A stretch of DNA of 48,683 bases from Planctomyces sp. (GTDB lineage Bacteria; Planctomycetota; Planctomycetia; Planctomycetales; Planctomycetaceae). Within the stretch, counting starts at the first letter, position 1. The number at the start of each line of letters is the position of its first letter. The stretch spans positions 1-48,683 of the forward strand of contig PNLE01000007.1 of the NCBI GenBank assembly GCA_013822855.1. Direction: 5' to 3'. Shown one piece after another: positions 16,394 to 26,509 of the stretch. The translations under genes were made by a program, and so were the position numbers. Below the pieces are notes generated by a model. That model saw only the letters and a program-made list of their open reading frames with translations. It made no database searches and was not told where the DNA came from.

Positions 16394-18949
16394 CTAGACG
16401 GCAGCTTCCCCGGAAACCTCGCCAGCGACTGCGAGCTGCGGCTCGGGTTCGCTATTCGAAGCCTCGAATTCGAGGTGCTTGATCTCACCCACTTCCTTGA
16501 TGACCACCGTCACGCGGTTGTTCCCCTCGAATGACCCCTTGAGCAGTTCTTCGGCAAGAGGATCTTCGATGTAGTTCTCCACCGCACGGCGAAGTGGACG
16601 GGCACCGTATTCGGTGGCGTTCCCCTTCTCGACGATGAACTCGCGGGCCTCGTCGGTCATGACGAGCTGCATGTTCTTCTCACCCAGTCGCTGACGAACC
16701 TTGGCCAGTTCGATGTCGACGATCGACTTCAAATGGTCGCGGGTCAGCGGGCGGAAAACAACGAGCTCGTCGAGTCGGCCCAGGAATTCCGGCTTGAACT
16801 CGTTCTCGATCTCGTGCATCAGCCGCTGCTTCATCCGCTCGTAGCTAGAGTCCTCGTCCTGCTTGCCGAAGCCGAACGTGTTCCCCTGACTGACGACCTT
16901 GGCACCGGCGTTGGTCGTCATGATGAAGATCGTGTTCTTGAAGTCGACCTTGCGACCGAAACTGTCGGTCAGATGGCCTTCTTCCATGATCTGCAGCAGC
17001 ATGTTGAAGACGTCGGGGTGGGCCTTTTCAATTTCGTCGAGCAGCACCACCGCGTACGGCCGGCGGCGAATCTTCTCGGTGAGTTGGCCACCTTCCTCAT
17101 ATCCAACATAGCCGGGAGGAGCACCGATCAGCCGGCTGACGTTGTGCTTCTCCATGTACTCGGACATGTCGATCTGCACCAGCGCGTCCTGCTCGCCGAA
17201 CATGAATTCGGCCAGCGTCTTCGCGGTCAGCGTCTTCCCCACCCCGGTCGGCCCGGCGAAGAGAAACACACCGATCGGACGCTTGGGATCCTTGAGCCCC
17301 GAACGGCTGCGACGGACGGCCTTGGCGACCTGCTTGATCGCTTCTTCCTGGCTGACGACCCGCTTGTGGAGTTCGTCTTCCATGTGCAGCAGACGCACAG
17401 CATCTTCGCTGGAGAGCCGGGTCAGTGGAATGCCCGTCATCTTCGAGACGACTTCCGCCACGACTTCGGCATCGACGACGCCGTCCGTTTCCTTCGACTT
17501 CTCGCGCCATTCGCGGGTCAGATTTTCCTTCTTCTTCTTGAGCTTGTCGGCTTGGTCGCGCAGCGCCGCCGCCTTCTCGAAGTCTTGGTTGGCGACCGCT
17601 TCTTCTTTGGCCTGGTTCAGACGTTCGACTTCATCTTCCAGTTCCTTGAGATCCGGCGGACGCACCATCGATTTGAGCCGCACGCGGGCACCGGCTTCAT
17701 CGATGACATCGATGGCCTTATCCGGCAGGCAGCGCGAGGTGATGTAACGGTTGGAGAGTTCCACAGCCGAGGCGAGGGCGTCGTCGGTGATCTGCACCCG
17801 GTGGTGCTGCTCGTATCGGTCCCGCAGCCCCTTGAGGATCTCGACCGTCTGTGTGGCGCTGGGCGGCTCGACATCTACCCGCTGGAAGCGGCGTTCGAGA
17901 GCCCCGTCTTTCTCGATGTACTTGCGGTACTCGTCGAGGGTCGTGGCACCGATGCACTGGAGTTCGCCGCGGCTAAGTGCGGGCTTCAAGACGTTCGAGG
18001 CATCGATCGCCCCTTCCGCACCACCGGCACCCACCAGCGTGTGGAGTTCGTCGATGAAGAGAATCGTGTTCTTCGCACGCTTCACTTCATTCATCACGGC
18101 CTTGATGCGTTCCTCGAACTGACCACGATACTTCGTTCCCGCGACCATCATCGCCAGATCGAGCACAACGATCCGCTTGTCACGCAGCAGTTCGGGAACC
18201 GAACCATCGACGACCATCTGCGCGAAACCTTCGACGATGGCTGTCTTGCCAACGCCCGCCTCGCCCAGCAGAACGGGATTATTCTTCTGGCGACGGCAGA
18301 GAATCTGGATGACGCGTTCGATCTCGTTTTCACGGCCGATGACCGGATCGAGCTTCGACTGGCGAGCCAGTTCCGTCAGATCGCGGCCAAAGCTGTCGAG
18401 GGCCGGTGTCTTGCTCTTGGAGCTCTTTCCGGAGGCCGAACCACCTGTGGCAGCACCGGCACCGGCTGTCGCCGGGTTGCCGCGCTCGCTGGTTCCTTCG
18501 CCCCCTTCGATCCCGTGACCGAGCAGGTTCAAGACTTCTTCACGAACGTCTTCCAGCTTGAGGCCGAGATTCATCAGCACTTGGGCGGCGACGCCTTCCT
18601 GCTCACGGATCAGACCCAGCAGCAGGTGTTCGGTGCCGACGTAATTGTGGTTGAGGTTGCGGGCCTCTTCCATCGCGTACTCGATCACCTTCTTGGCGCG
18701 GGGCGTCTGGGGCAGTTTCCCCATGGTGACGAGTTCCGGCCCGCTCTGGACGATTTTCTCGACTTCCAGCCGGATCTTGCGCAGGTCGACATCGAGGTTC
18801 TTGAGAACGTTCGCCGCGACGCCCGAGCCTTCCTTAACCAGACCCAGCAGAATGTGCTCGGTCCCGATGTATTCGTGATTGAACCGCTGGGCCTCCTGAT
18901 TGGCCAGTTGCATCACTTTTCGAGCGCGATCAGTAAAACGTTCGTACAC
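16394..18949 (-). CDS. clpC: ATP-dependent Clp protease ATP-binding subunit ClpC
   Basis: 851 residues. This is a Hsp100 unfoldase that feeds substrates to ClpP. Order: two Clp N-terminal repeats ([24 protein letters not shown], residues 1-145); a Gly/Ala/Ser linker; AAA+ module 1 with Walker A GEAGVGKT (about 230) and [11 protein letters not shown]; a UVR-type middle segment [23 protein letters not shown]+ module 2 with GPTGVGKT (about 563); and a C-terminal D2-small domain. The GTG at 18949 ([11 protein letters not shown]) is the start: it has GGAG seven bases upstream and matches the family N-terminus, whereas the ATG at 19063 would add 38 unrelated residues. It is divergent from the thiE fusion. 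ClpP and McsB are not in the window. Confidence 0.97.
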   Translation of the reverse strand: MYERFTDRARKVMQLANQEAQRFNHEYIGTEHILLGLVKEGSGVAANVLKNLDVDLRKIRLEVEKIVQSGPELVTMGKLPQTPRAKKVIEYAMEEARNLNHNYVGTEHLLLGLIREQEGVAAQVLMNLGLKLEDVREEVLNLLGHGIEGGEGTSERGNPATAGAGAATGGSASGKSSKSKTPALDSFGRDLTELARQSKLDPVIGRENEIERVIQILCRRQKNNPVLLGEAGVGKTAIVEGFAQMVVDGSVPELLRDKRIVVLDLAMMVAGTKYRGQFEERIKAVMNEVKRAKNTILFIDELHTLVGAGGAEGAIDASNVLKPALSRGELQCIGATTLDEYRKYIEKDGALERRFQRVDVEPPSATQTVEILKGLRDRYEQHHRVQITDDALASAVELSNRYITSRCLPDKAIDVIDEAGARVRLKSMVRPPDLKELEDEVERLNQAKEEAVANQDFEKAAALRDQADKLKKKKENLTREWREKSKETDGVVDAEVVAEVVSKMTGIPLTRLSSEDAVRLLHMEDELHKRVVSQEEAIKQVAKAVRRSRSGLKDPKRPIGVFLFAGPTGVGKTLTAKTLAEFMFGEQDALVQIDMSEYMEKHNVSRLIGAPPGYVGYEEGGQLTEKIRRRPYAVVLLDEIEKAHPDVFNMLLQIMEEGHLTDSFGRKVDFKNTIFIMTTNAGAKVVSQGNTFGFGKQDEDSSYERMKQRLMHEIENEFKPEFLGRLDELVVFRPLTRDHLKSIVDIELAKVRQRLGEKNMQLVMTDEAREFIVEKGNATEYGARPLRRAVENYIEDPLAEELLKGSFEGNNRVTVVIKEVGEIKHLEFEASNSEPEPQLAVAGEVSGEAAV

Positions 18950-19322
18950 AGCGATTCTCCGATGGTGGAGGGTCAGACTCCGATGCGATGATTCAGAACA
19001 ATACCGTTGTTGCCACCGCGTGTCTTGATCGATCGTTCCGCTGACAAGCAGCTTGCATACCAAATGGCGGACGATTTGGCTTCTTCACCACATCCTCAGG
19101 ATTCTAGTAGTGGCCAGCAGACGAGACAAGCTAGACCCGGACCCCTGCATTGCGACGGAAGTTCAATCATTGTTTGATCTAAGGTGAAAATCTCGGGTTT
19201 CCCGCCCCATCTCCGGTGATTTGCAAGATGAGACCTTAGGATTCCACGCCGACCATCGGATCCCGACCAACCGCCGACTTTCCGCCAGACCAATTGTCCT
19301 GCTCGAAGGGTCTCTGCCTGCC
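18950..19322. other. Divergent promoter region of clpC and the thiE fusion
   Basis: About 370 bp. I looked for a CtsR-type operator (paired GGTCAAA), a CIRCE element, and the TPP riboswitch core (CTGAGA and the TGACCTGATC-like arm) and found none. A weak repeat, TCAATCATTGTTTGA, lies at about 19161-19175. Nothing else stands out. Confidence 0.5.
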
Positions 19323-20933
19323 ATGGAACACATTCTGACAGCCGCCGCCCTCCGCGTGATCGAGGCCGCCCGTCGCGTTCTGTCGCAGTCATCGCTTGCA
19401 GGAACCGATTCTTCGGCGCAGGGATCAGAGATCTCGGCATCGGATTGGATTGCCGAAGAAGCGGTCTTCGCCGCAATCATTGAGGAAGAGTCCGTCGCCC
19501 ATCAGCGACTGGTCGAACAGGGTCTGGACATTGATGATTTAAAGGAGCGGATGGGGCGAACCGGCAGCACCCCGCCGGGCGCGGACAATCATTCCTGGGC
19601 AAAAAACGATTCAGAACATGGAGCATGGGGCGTTTCCCTCGAGCGGATTATCCGGCAGGCCAGGCACGAAGCTCACAAATCTTCCCAGCCTGAAGTTGGG
19701 ACGGAGCATCTGTTGCGGGCTCTTTTCGAGATCGACGGTTGGCTGAACGACTGGCTGGCCCGCGAAAAGCTGACGCCCAACCTCACAAAACATGGAATGG
19801 GTTCCGCGAACATGAGCACTCTTGCCGACACGCCATTGGAGCATGATGCCATTACGCTGCCCGAAGTGGCCGCGCCCCAAAACCTGACGGCCGTCTACCG
19901 CCTGCTGGACGCCTCGGCGAACAGAGCCCGCGAAGGTCTCAGAGTCATCGAAGATTCCGTCCGCATGATCGGCAACGATGGCTGGCTCTCGCGACAGCTC
20001 AAGGAAATGCGGCATGCCCTCTCCTCGGCTCTGAGAATCCTCCCGGATGACGCCTTGCTGGCGAGTCGTGACACGCCGGGTGATGTCGGGACACGAATCT
20101 CGACCACCGCCGAAGGAACCCGCACCTCCCCGGCGGATGTCGTCGCCGCCGGCTTCAAGAGGTTGCAGGAATCGCTCCGCTCCCTCGAAGAGTACGGCAA
20201 GATCATCGATGGCTATTTCGCTTCCCGCATCGAACCCATCCGGTACCAGTCCTACACCATAGAAAAGGCCGTCCGCCTGAATGAACTGGCCCACAAGACC
20301 CTCGATGACCGCCCCCTGTATCTGCTGCTCACTGAAAAAATGTGCCGCCAACCCGTGGGTCAAACCCTGAAAGCGGCTTTGCAGGCGGGTGTGCGGATTG
20401 TGCAGGTTCGTGAAAAGGCGATGTCCGATCGAATACTGCTGGATCATGTGCGGCGGGTAGGCGATCTGGCCCACGAGTACAACGCCCTCGTCGTGATGAA
20501 CGACCGGCCTGATCTCGCCGCCATCGCCGAGACCGACGGGGTACACGTCGGCCAGGACGAACTGACCATCGCCCAGGTTCGGCGCATCGTGGGGCCGCGA
20601 ATGATGGTGGGCATGTCGACCCATGTACTGGATCAAGCCGAGGCCGCCGTTCGCGATGGAGCCACCTACATCGGCGTCGGGCCGACATTCCCCACGACCA
20701 CCAAATCCTTCATGGAATTCGCCGGGCTGGATTATGTCAGAGAAGTCGCGCGGGAGATTGTACTCCCCGCCTACGCCATCGGCGGCATCACCCTCGAGAA
20801 CGCCGCCTCCGTCGTCTCCGCTGGCGCGACCCGCCTCGCCGTTTCCAGTGCCATCTGCAGTGCGGAAGCCCCCTACGACGCCACGATGAGACTGATGGAA
20901 ATTCTCGTGGCGGCGTCACACCACAAAGACTGA
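19323..20933 (+). CDS. thiE: Thiamine phosphate synthase with ThiD2 and Clp_N-like domains
   Basis: 536 residues from ATG 19323; the upstream GAAGGG is distant and weak, and ATG 19221 would add 34 residues. About residues 1-165 look like two Clp N-terminal repeats: MEHILTAAALRVIEAARRV, then LERIIRQARHEAHKSS ending in VGTEHLLRALF. Residues about 186-325 match the ThiD2-type extension of long TMP synthases: YRLLDASANRAREGLRVIED, with RFKRLQESLRSLEE-like helices. The TIM-barrel ThiE follows from about 329: RPLYLLLTEK, RIVQVREKAMSDR, VVMNDRPDLA, GVHVGQDELT, YIGVGPTFPTTTK, AIGGITLENA. It joins the thiazole and pyrimidine phosphates. The Clp_N-like head and its position divergent from clpC are unusual. 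Confidence 0.9.
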   Translation: MEHILTAAALRVIEAARRVLSQSSLAGTDSSAQGSEISASDWIAEEAVFAAIIEEESVAHQRLVEQGLDIDDLKERMGRTGSTPPGADNHSWAKNDSEHGAWGVSLERIIRQARHEAHKSSQPEVGTEHLLRALFEIDGWLNDWLAREKLTPNLTKHGMGSANMSTLADTPLEHDAITLPEVAAPQNLTAVYRLLDASANRAREGLRVIEDSVRMIGNDGWLSRQLKEMRHALSSALRILPDDALLASRDTPGDVGTRISTTAEGTRTSPADVVAAGFKRLQESLRSLEEYGKIIDGYFASRIEPIRYQSYTIEKAVRLNELAHKTLDDRPLYLLLTEKMCRQPVGQTLKAALQAGVRIVQVREKAMSDRILLDHVRRVGDLAHEYNALVVMNDRPDLAAIAETDGVHVGQDELTIAQVRRIVGPRMMVGMSTHVLDQAEAAVRDGATYIGVGPTFPTTTKSFMEFAGLDYVREVAREIVLPAYAIGGITLENAASVVSAGATRLAVSSAICSAEAPYDATMRLMEILVAASHHKD

Positions 20934-20957
20934 GGCGATCATCCGCATTGCCGCATT

Positions 20958-23021
20958 CTACTTGCCGGGCTTGAGCTGCCAGTCTTCGCCGAAGAAGCCT
21001 GCTTTCACGATCTTGCCTGGGAAGCGGGCGTCGGGTGGGGTGCGGACATCGATGATGGCCCAGTCCGGGAGCTTCGGCACCTGCCGGGCGTTGTTGAGGT
21101 AATCATATTCCCGATACGTCAGCCCGCTGTTGAGGACGACATACTTCGACGGCGCGAGCGGGTTGGGATGGATGAGTGTGACGGCGTGATGATCGGTCGA
21201 GAACCGGTCGCCACCGACCTGCCACGAGGTGCCGCTCTTCTTGATCGGCAACTGGTCGGCCAGCTTCGCGATCACGCGGTTGCTGTTCTCGTCACCCCAG
21301 AGGATGAGGTGATACTTCTGCATCTCCTCGGGGGTCAACTTGTCGTCGGCGATGAGGCGGACATCCCCGCGCATCTGCCGGAGCCATTCTTTCTGGGCGC
21401 GGGTCGCTTCTGACTTGACCCACGCGTCGAACGCGGGCGTCTCCCCGGCTTTCGACGGAAGCACGAAGGCGAACGAATCCATGAGTGCATCGTCAATCGG
21501 GCCCTGCAGCCCGTGAATTTTCTTGAGGCCGATGACGGGAGCGAGGCCACTCTTCCAGCGGCCCTTTTCCAGATGAAACCGCGCTGTCCACGAACGATCC
21601 GACATCCCGCCGGGAACTTCGATCATCTGGGGTGAAGAGCCGACGAACTCGACGGCGATCGTCTGGTTGGAAAGTGGAAAAGTGCCCGAGGGGAAGCTGA
21701 GTTCGATCTCGGTGACAGCGCTCGCCTTCACGCGAATCCCACCCGGCTCGACAATCGAAGCTTGGACCGTCCCGAACTTCCAATGCTCTTCGAGACCCAC
21801 GACACGCACCCAGAAGCTGCGATCGTACTTGAGCGTGCAGGTGGTGAAATGGACTTCGCGAGGGGCCAGTGGCCGCCCGACATCCGCCAGCGACGCCATC
21901 CGCCGTTCGATCTCGATCTTCGAATCAGGATGCAGCTTGTGGGCCGTCTGCGGCCCGATGATGTGCACCAACCGGTCGCCGATCTTGGCCATGGCCGCCT
22001 CCATGACATCGGCCGCCTGCTTCTGCTTGTCAATCTCACCACTGTAGGCGATGGTCGGGAGGTTCCGCAGATTGAGCGCCCAATAGGGGGCGTCGTAGAG
22101 CTTCCAAAGGGTCTGCTCGAAGTCCGAGGGGGCGAGCTTTTCCTGCTGGAAGACATTCAAAAAGAGGGGGGTTTCCGAGAAGCCCGCCCCCGGATTGGCG
22201 GCGAACCAGCGGTCGGGATAGTGGACCGCCAGATGCCAGACGGCGGCTCCACCCATCGAGAAACCTCGGATAGAAATTCGGTGGGGGTCGATCGCGTACT
22301 GGCTTTGGACGTGTTCGAGGGCTTCGAGCGAATCGACTTCACCCGCCAGTTTGTTAGCGTTGCAGAAGCGGGCGAAGGGGTGCACCACGATTGTGCGGGC
22401 CGGGGCGAATTCCCCCACTTGCCGCGACCTCTGATGGATGAACTGCATCTCGGGTGTCCGCTCGGCCCGGCCCCGGAACCAGAGATCGCAGCGATGGAGT
22501 ACCGCGGGTGAATATGTGGAGGGTACGACGACGCCATAGGGCTGCACGCTCCCATCGAGCTTCGAGCGGAAGCCGCGGACCACGAGGCCGGTCTTCGTTG
22601 TCCACGGCGTTTTGCCTGCTGCGAGATCCTCGGCTCGGACAAGTCCTTCCGCGAGCACATCCTTGGCCTGCTGGAACTCTTTGGCATCATAGAAGGTGTT
22701 TTCCGCCAGCGCGAGCCTCACGCCCCGCGAGTAGATCTCGACATCAGGCAGATACCTGGCGGTGGTGGCGTCCTTGGCGGCTTTCTCCGAGAGGGACTTC
22801 ACCTTCCCTTCAAGCTGAGAAAGCGTCCCTTCCAGTTCTTTCCGCACGGAATCATCGATGGCGATCCCCGGCGGCGGAACGGGTCGCACGTTGGTCGTCT
22901 GATTGTCTGCGGGGCCGTCGGCCAAAGCCGATCCACCCACAAGTGCGATCCCACCCAGAAGTGCGACCAACGTGCAGAGAACGAGGCGCCGGGAGAGTTG
23001 CAAGAGTGTGCGGCATGACAT
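20958..23021 (-). CDS. Secreted prolyl-oligopeptidase-like alpha/beta hydrolase
   Basis: 687 residues. The signal peptide MSCRTLLQLSRRLVLCTLVALLGGIAL ends around SALADGP. A helical, coiled-coil-prone stretch (ELEGTLSQLEGKVKSLSEKAA) is followed by the hydrolase domain: VVVPSTYSP, DPHRISIRGFSMGGAAVWHLAVHYP (nucleophile Ser in GFSMGG at about 254-256), candidate Asp in YSGEIDKQKQ, and candidate His in PQTAHKLHPDS. A C-terminal region of about 300 residues looks beta-rich and ends with a PNPLAPSKYVVLNSG ... DYLNNARQVPKLPDWAII segment seen in planctomycete peptidases of this group. The substrate is unknown. AGGT lies eleven bases before the start. It ends 24 bp from the convergent thiE stop. Confidence 0.85.
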   Translation of the reverse strand: MSCRTLLQLSRRLVLCTLVALLGGIALVGGSALADGPADNQTTNVRPVPPPGIAIDDSVRKELEGTLSQLEGKVKSLSEKAAKDATTARYLPDVEIYSRGVRLALAENTFYDAKEFQQAKDVLAEGLVRAEDLAAGKTPWTTKTGLVVRGFRSKLDGSVQPYGVVVPSTYSPAVLHRCDLWFRGRAERTPEMQFIHQRSRQVGEFAPARTIVVHPFARFCNANKLAGEVDSLEALEHVQSQYAIDPHRISIRGFSMGGAAVWHLAVHYPDRWFAANPGAGFSETPLFLNVFQQEKLAPSDFEQTLWKLYDAPYWALNLRNLPTIAYSGEIDKQKQAADVMEAAMAKIGDRLVHIIGPQTAHKLHPDSKIEIERRMASLADVGRPLAPREVHFTTCTLKYDRSFWVRVVGLEEHWKFGTVQASIVEPGGIRVKASAVTEIELSFPSGTFPLSNQTIAVEFVGSSPQMIEVPGGMSDRSWTARFHLEKGRWKSGLAPVIGLKKIHGLQGPIDDALMDSFAFVLPSKAGETPAFDAWVKSEATRAQKEWLRQMRGDVRLIADDKLTPEEMQKYHLILWGDENSNRVIAKLADQLPIKKSGTSWQVGGDRFSTDHHAVTLIHPNPLAPSKYVVLNSGLTYREYDYLNNARQVPKLPDWAIIDVRTPPDARFPGKIVKAGFFGEDWQLKPGK

Positions 23022-23246
23022 GGACGAGCTACCTGAGTGGCGGGGCGGGTGATTCGAGTGGGAACGGCTTCACGGCGGCACCGGCAATGACGCATGAGCA
23101 AACGCCGATCTATGGAAGGTTACGCGTTGAGTGGCACACTGGCAATCGAGGGAGGGGGCGCGTCGTGCCAGGCAAAAGGGATGTTCAATCCGTGTTTCCC
23201 AAAAATCACTGGGATTTCGGTTCACGGGCCAAACAGGGGAAAACAC

Positions 23247-24146
23247 TCAGCGGGAAGCGTTGTTCAGCACCTGCCGGATCACAATGAAGACGTAACGCCC
23301 TTCCTTGAGTGTGACTTCAAAGTAGGTTCGGCGGATCTCCTCCACACGGCGATGCTGGAACTCCTGCTCCAGTTTGAGCAGCGTTTGTTCCAATGCCGGC
23401 GGATAGAAGTGAACGAGGAGGGTCTCATCATTCACGGGAATTCCGGCCCGTGTCAGCAATTCCTTGTCGAGTTGGCGTCGGCTCCCTCCCTGCCACGACA
23501 TGAACAGCCGATTCTCAGTGGCGGAAGTCCCTTTTCTCACCATTCGAGAAGAGGCGGGTTGGCCGAGATAGGTCACCGTGCCAGTCGGTTCGATGGCACC
23601 CAGTTCGATGCCGAACGCCTCCAATTGCCTCGCGTATTCGTCGGCTGTCACCCGGTCGCTGAAGCTGACGTACCACCGCTGCTCCCGCGAAATGCCGCTT
23701 TTACCCGGCCCTTTCCCCAACCCGCGGGCACCGGTTCCCTTGGCACTGCCCACTTTACCGGAGTTCTCGATCCCCAGATCGAATTGCTGTTCCGCCATCT
23801 CCGTGGATTGTTCGGAGAGATCGAGCATCTTGTCGATCGTTTCCGCCACCTCGGAGATCTCGGAAGGGATTTCCGCTGGTGAGGCATCGTTGGTCTCGGG
23901 AAAATCGTTCTCCACGCGAAGTGACTCGTCGGGCGAGCCATCCTCGGCCCCCCCGGAGAGTTCCACCATTTCAACCGGTACCACACTGATCACCGAAACC
24001 GGCTTGATTGATCCGTAGTACAGGACAAGCGACACCATGGTCGCCGCCAAGGCTCCGATCAGTACGACGAGCAGGCTCGTGGCGAAGTTGTAGGGCGTCA
24101 CCCCCAGATGGACCGGGAGTGGTTCGGGGTGGGATTGCTCGCTCAT
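23247..24146 (-). CDS. Single-pass membrane protein of unknown function
   Basis: 299 residues. An N-terminal cytoplasmic stretch of about 20 residues precedes one membrane helix (FATSLLVVLIGALAATMVSLVLYY, about 21-44), then an acidic, low-complexity linker (about 60-125), a Gly-rich segment GTGARGLGKGPGKSG, and a globular C-terminal domain with RWYVSFSDRVTADEYARQLEAFGIELG and the tail FEVTLKEGRYVFIVIRQVLNNASR. The layout resembles TonB-like or periplasmic linker proteins of planctomycetes, but no TonB C-terminal motif is visible. It begins 53 bp after the decarboxylase stop on the same strand. The ribosome binding site is weak. Confidence 0.7.
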   Translation of the reverse strand: MSEQSHPEPLPVHLGVTPYNFATSLLVVLIGALAATMVSLVLYYGSIKPVSVISVVPVEMVELSGGAEDGSPDESLRVENDFPETNDASPAEIPSEISEVAETIDKMLDLSEQSTEMAEQQFDLGIENSGKVGSAKGTGARGLGKGPGKSGISREQRWYVSFSDRVTADEYARQLEAFGIELGAIEPTGTVTYLGQPASSRMVRKGTSATENRLFMSWQGGSRRQLDKELLTRAGIPVNDETLLVHFYPPALEQTLLKLEQEFQHRRVEEIRRTYFEVTLKEGRYVFIVIRQVLNNASR

Positions 24147-24199
24147 GGATAAAGTCTAACCATATCGCATGGCCCAACGGCAGGACTTCTCAAAACAGG

Positions 24200-25996
24200 T
24201 CACATATGCTGGGCCAGTCGCTCGCCCAATCTCTTCAGTGCCGGGCTGACATCGAACGGATCGAGGTGGACGTTCAGCAGGCAGAACGTCTCCTTATTGT
24301 TGACGGCCGCATGGAGTGCCTGATCCAGTTCCCCCTCCGTGCGGATTTCAAAACCCCACCCGCCGCCGAGCAGATCGGGCAGGCGATGGTAGTTCCAGTT
24401 CAAAATGTCGTTGAACGGGCCATCCTGGATGAATCGCTCGGTGGTGTAGCCCTTGTTGTTGAGGACGATCACGATTGGGTTGAAGTTGTGTCGCAAAATG
24501 GTGGAGAGTTCCAGACATGTCATCTGGAAGGCACCATCCCCCACCAGCACGATCGGGCGGAGATCCTTGCGCGCGACCTGCACCCCCAGGGCGGCGGGAA
24601 TCGCGAATCCCATCGAGGTGTAATAAGCCGGGCTGAGAAACTCGGTGTCGCGATAGATCGTCAGGTCGGCGGCCCCGAAGAGGCAATCACCGACATCGGC
24701 CACTACGACCATCTTTTCGTCGAGCAATTCATTGATCCGTGCAAACAACCGGGCACTGGTCACCGCCGTCTCCGGAACCGCCACGAACTTGGGAACCGGC
24801 TTGGGTTTCTTGGGCAACTCCCGTTGTTTGATCTTCACATCGAGCTTCGACAATCCTTTCACGAAGTCCGAAACAAGGATGTCGTGGAAGTGGTGGTGCG
24901 AAATCTTGAGCGTCTCACTGGTCACATAGATTGTCTTGGATGTGTCCAGTTCGGCGGTGAAAATCCCCATGTCGATATCTGTCATGTAAGTACCCAGCAT
25001 GACGATGCAATCGCTCTGCTCGACATACTTCCGCACCGACTCCCGGCACATCGCCCCTTCGTAAATGCCGATGAACAGCGGATGCTTCTCGCTGATGACC
25101 GACTTCCCCAGCAGCGTGGCCGATATAGGAATTTCAAACTTTTCTGCAAAATGGATCAGCTCGTCGGCCAATCCGAAGCGGTGCATCTCGACGCCGGCCA
25201 AAATAATCGGCCGCTCGGCTTTGGCCAGCATCTCGCCCGCCTCGACGAGGGCCTCCTTGAGGGCCGACTTGTCGCTCTTCACCACTTGTGTGTGCGGCAC
25301 ATGCTCATAGGGACAACGCACCTTGATCATGTCGCGCGGCAACTCGATGTAGACCGGGCGTTTGAATCGGACGCACGCTTCGAGGCAACGGTCGATTTCG
25401 CGGCAAGCGGTGAGCGCATCGTCCAGCACCGTCGAGGCAATGGTGATCTTCTCGAAGACTTCACGCTGCGTGCTGAATTCCCTCACACGGTGGTGCAACA
25501 GTGGATTGGAACGACGCTCCTCCACGCCGGGCGAACCCGTGATCACCACCACGGGCGACTTCTCCGCGAATGCGCCGGCGACCGAATTGCAGACGCTCAA
25601 TCCCCCGACACAGTAGGTCACGCAAACTCCGCCAATGCCATGAATGCGGGCATATCCATCGGCGGCATAGCCCGCATTGTCCTCCCGTGTGCAGCCAATC
25701 ACACGGATGGGGCTGGCTTCCAGATCTCCGTAGAATTGCAGCACGAAGTCCCCGGGAATCCCGAAGATGTCCTTCATTCCATAATCAAGGAGGCGGCGAA
25801 TGAGATAGTCGCCGATGGTGAGGGCCAGTTTGGGTTCAGCAGCAGGACTGCTTGTTCCCTGAGCAGCGGCTGCTGCGGGATTGACCTTTGTTTTGAGAGC
25901 GGCGGCCACCTTGGGTTTGGCCAAGCCATTCTTGGATGAGGCCGGAGCCTTCTTGGATGCCGAGGGACTTGGCGCGGGTGTCTTGTCACGGGGCAT
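24200..25996 (-). CDS. ThDP-dependent 2-keto acid decarboxylase (pyruvate/indolepyruvate type)
   Basis: 598 residues, about 50 more than usual because of an N-terminal Ala/Pro/Ser/Lys-rich, probably disordered segment (residues 1-55). The enzyme then starts [24 protein letters not shown]. The ThDP-activating Glu is in [17 protein letters not shown]. The His-His pair of pyruvate and indolepyruvate decarboxylases is in [10 protein letters not shown]. The cofactor motif is [16 protein letters not shown] ... [12 protein letters not shown] (GDG about 485). It should decarboxylate pyruvate, indolepyruvate or a similar acid to the aldehyde; which one cannot be decided. AGGAG lies eight bases before the ATG. 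It may share a transcript with the membrane protein gene downstream. Confidence 0.9.
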   Translation of the reverse strand: MPRDKTPAPSPSASKKAPASSKNGLAKPKVAAALKTKVNPAAAAAQGTSSPAAEPKLALTIGDYLIRRLLDYGMKDIFGIPGDFVLQFYGDLEASPIRVIGCTREDNAGYAADGYARIHGIGGVCVTYCVGGLSVCNSVAGAFAEKSPVVVITGSPGVEERRSNPLLHHRVREFSTQREVFEKITIASTVLDDALTACREIDRCLEACVRFKRPVYIELPRDMIKVRCPYEHVPHTQVVKSDKSALKEALVEAGEMLAKAERPIILAGVEMHRFGLADELIHFAEKFEIPISATLLGKSVISEKHPLFIGIYEGAMCRESVRKYVEQSDCIVMLGTYMTDIDMGIFTAELDTSKTIYVTSETLKISHHHFHDILVSDFVKGLSKLDVKIKQRELPKKPKPVPKFVAVPETAVTSARLFARINELLDEKMVVVADVGDCLFGAADLTIYRDTEFLSPAYYTSMGFAIPAALGVQVARKDLRPIVLVGDGAFQMTCLELSTILRHNFNPIVIVLNNKGYTTERFIQDGPFNDILNWNYHRLPDLLGGGWGFEIRTEGELDQALHAAVNNKETFCLLNVHLDPFDVSPALKRLGERLAQHM

Positions 25997-26509
25997 GTGC
26001 CGACTCCTGGGAGCGTGTTTCGCGCGATAGGCCGAGGGAAGAGGGTCGCAAGACGTGTCGAGCGCCGGGAATTCTCAGGTGCCTGGCGCGCAGGGTCAAT
26101 TCAAGATTCCGAAGGAATCGAGCTTGCCGTCAGGAAACCCGCAATATTGCGACAAACAGACTGGGATCAACATCAATTGATTCACAAGCGGCGTTCAGAT
26201 GGGCACACTTCCGCGCAAGGGGAAGATCGCTCTTGAAGACCTCGATTTCCATCGATCTCCTTGTGCGAACACATCACCCGAATGGCATATGACAAGAATC
26301 ATCTCACGGACGAAGATCTCCGTGTAACGTGGACTTGAAATCCATCAATTTCTGGTAGCGGGCCAATCGCTGGAGTTGTGGGAGTTCGGATGCACCAAAG
26401 CTGATGCGATAGCAGATTCGAGAGGACCTTGAACTGCTGGCATATGACTTGCTCCTTTTACCCACAACCCGCTCCCCGCTCAATTTGGAGGCAGTAGACA
26501 GATCTCTCT
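25997..26509. other. Divergent promoter region, decarboxylase / opgG
   Basis: About 510 bp between outward-reading genes. The short frames have no coding character and no ribosome binding sites. The right half is less GC-rich than surrounding DNA. I find no operator, riboswitch or tRNA here. Confidence 0.5.

Noticed and set aside
16733-18991. A long open frame (752 codons) on the plus strand opposite clpC
   Set aside because: It lies wholly antisense to a well-conserved gene in GC-rich codon-biased DNA, has no domain pattern, and is the expected mirror of the clpC reading frame.
18950-19322. TPP riboswitch upstream of thiE
   Set aside because: I looked for the conserved CTGAGA and the paired arms and did not find them.
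24008-25939. A 643-codon open frame on the plus strand opposite the decarboxylase
   Set aside because: It shows no recognisable motif or ribosome site and is antisense to a clear enzyme gene.
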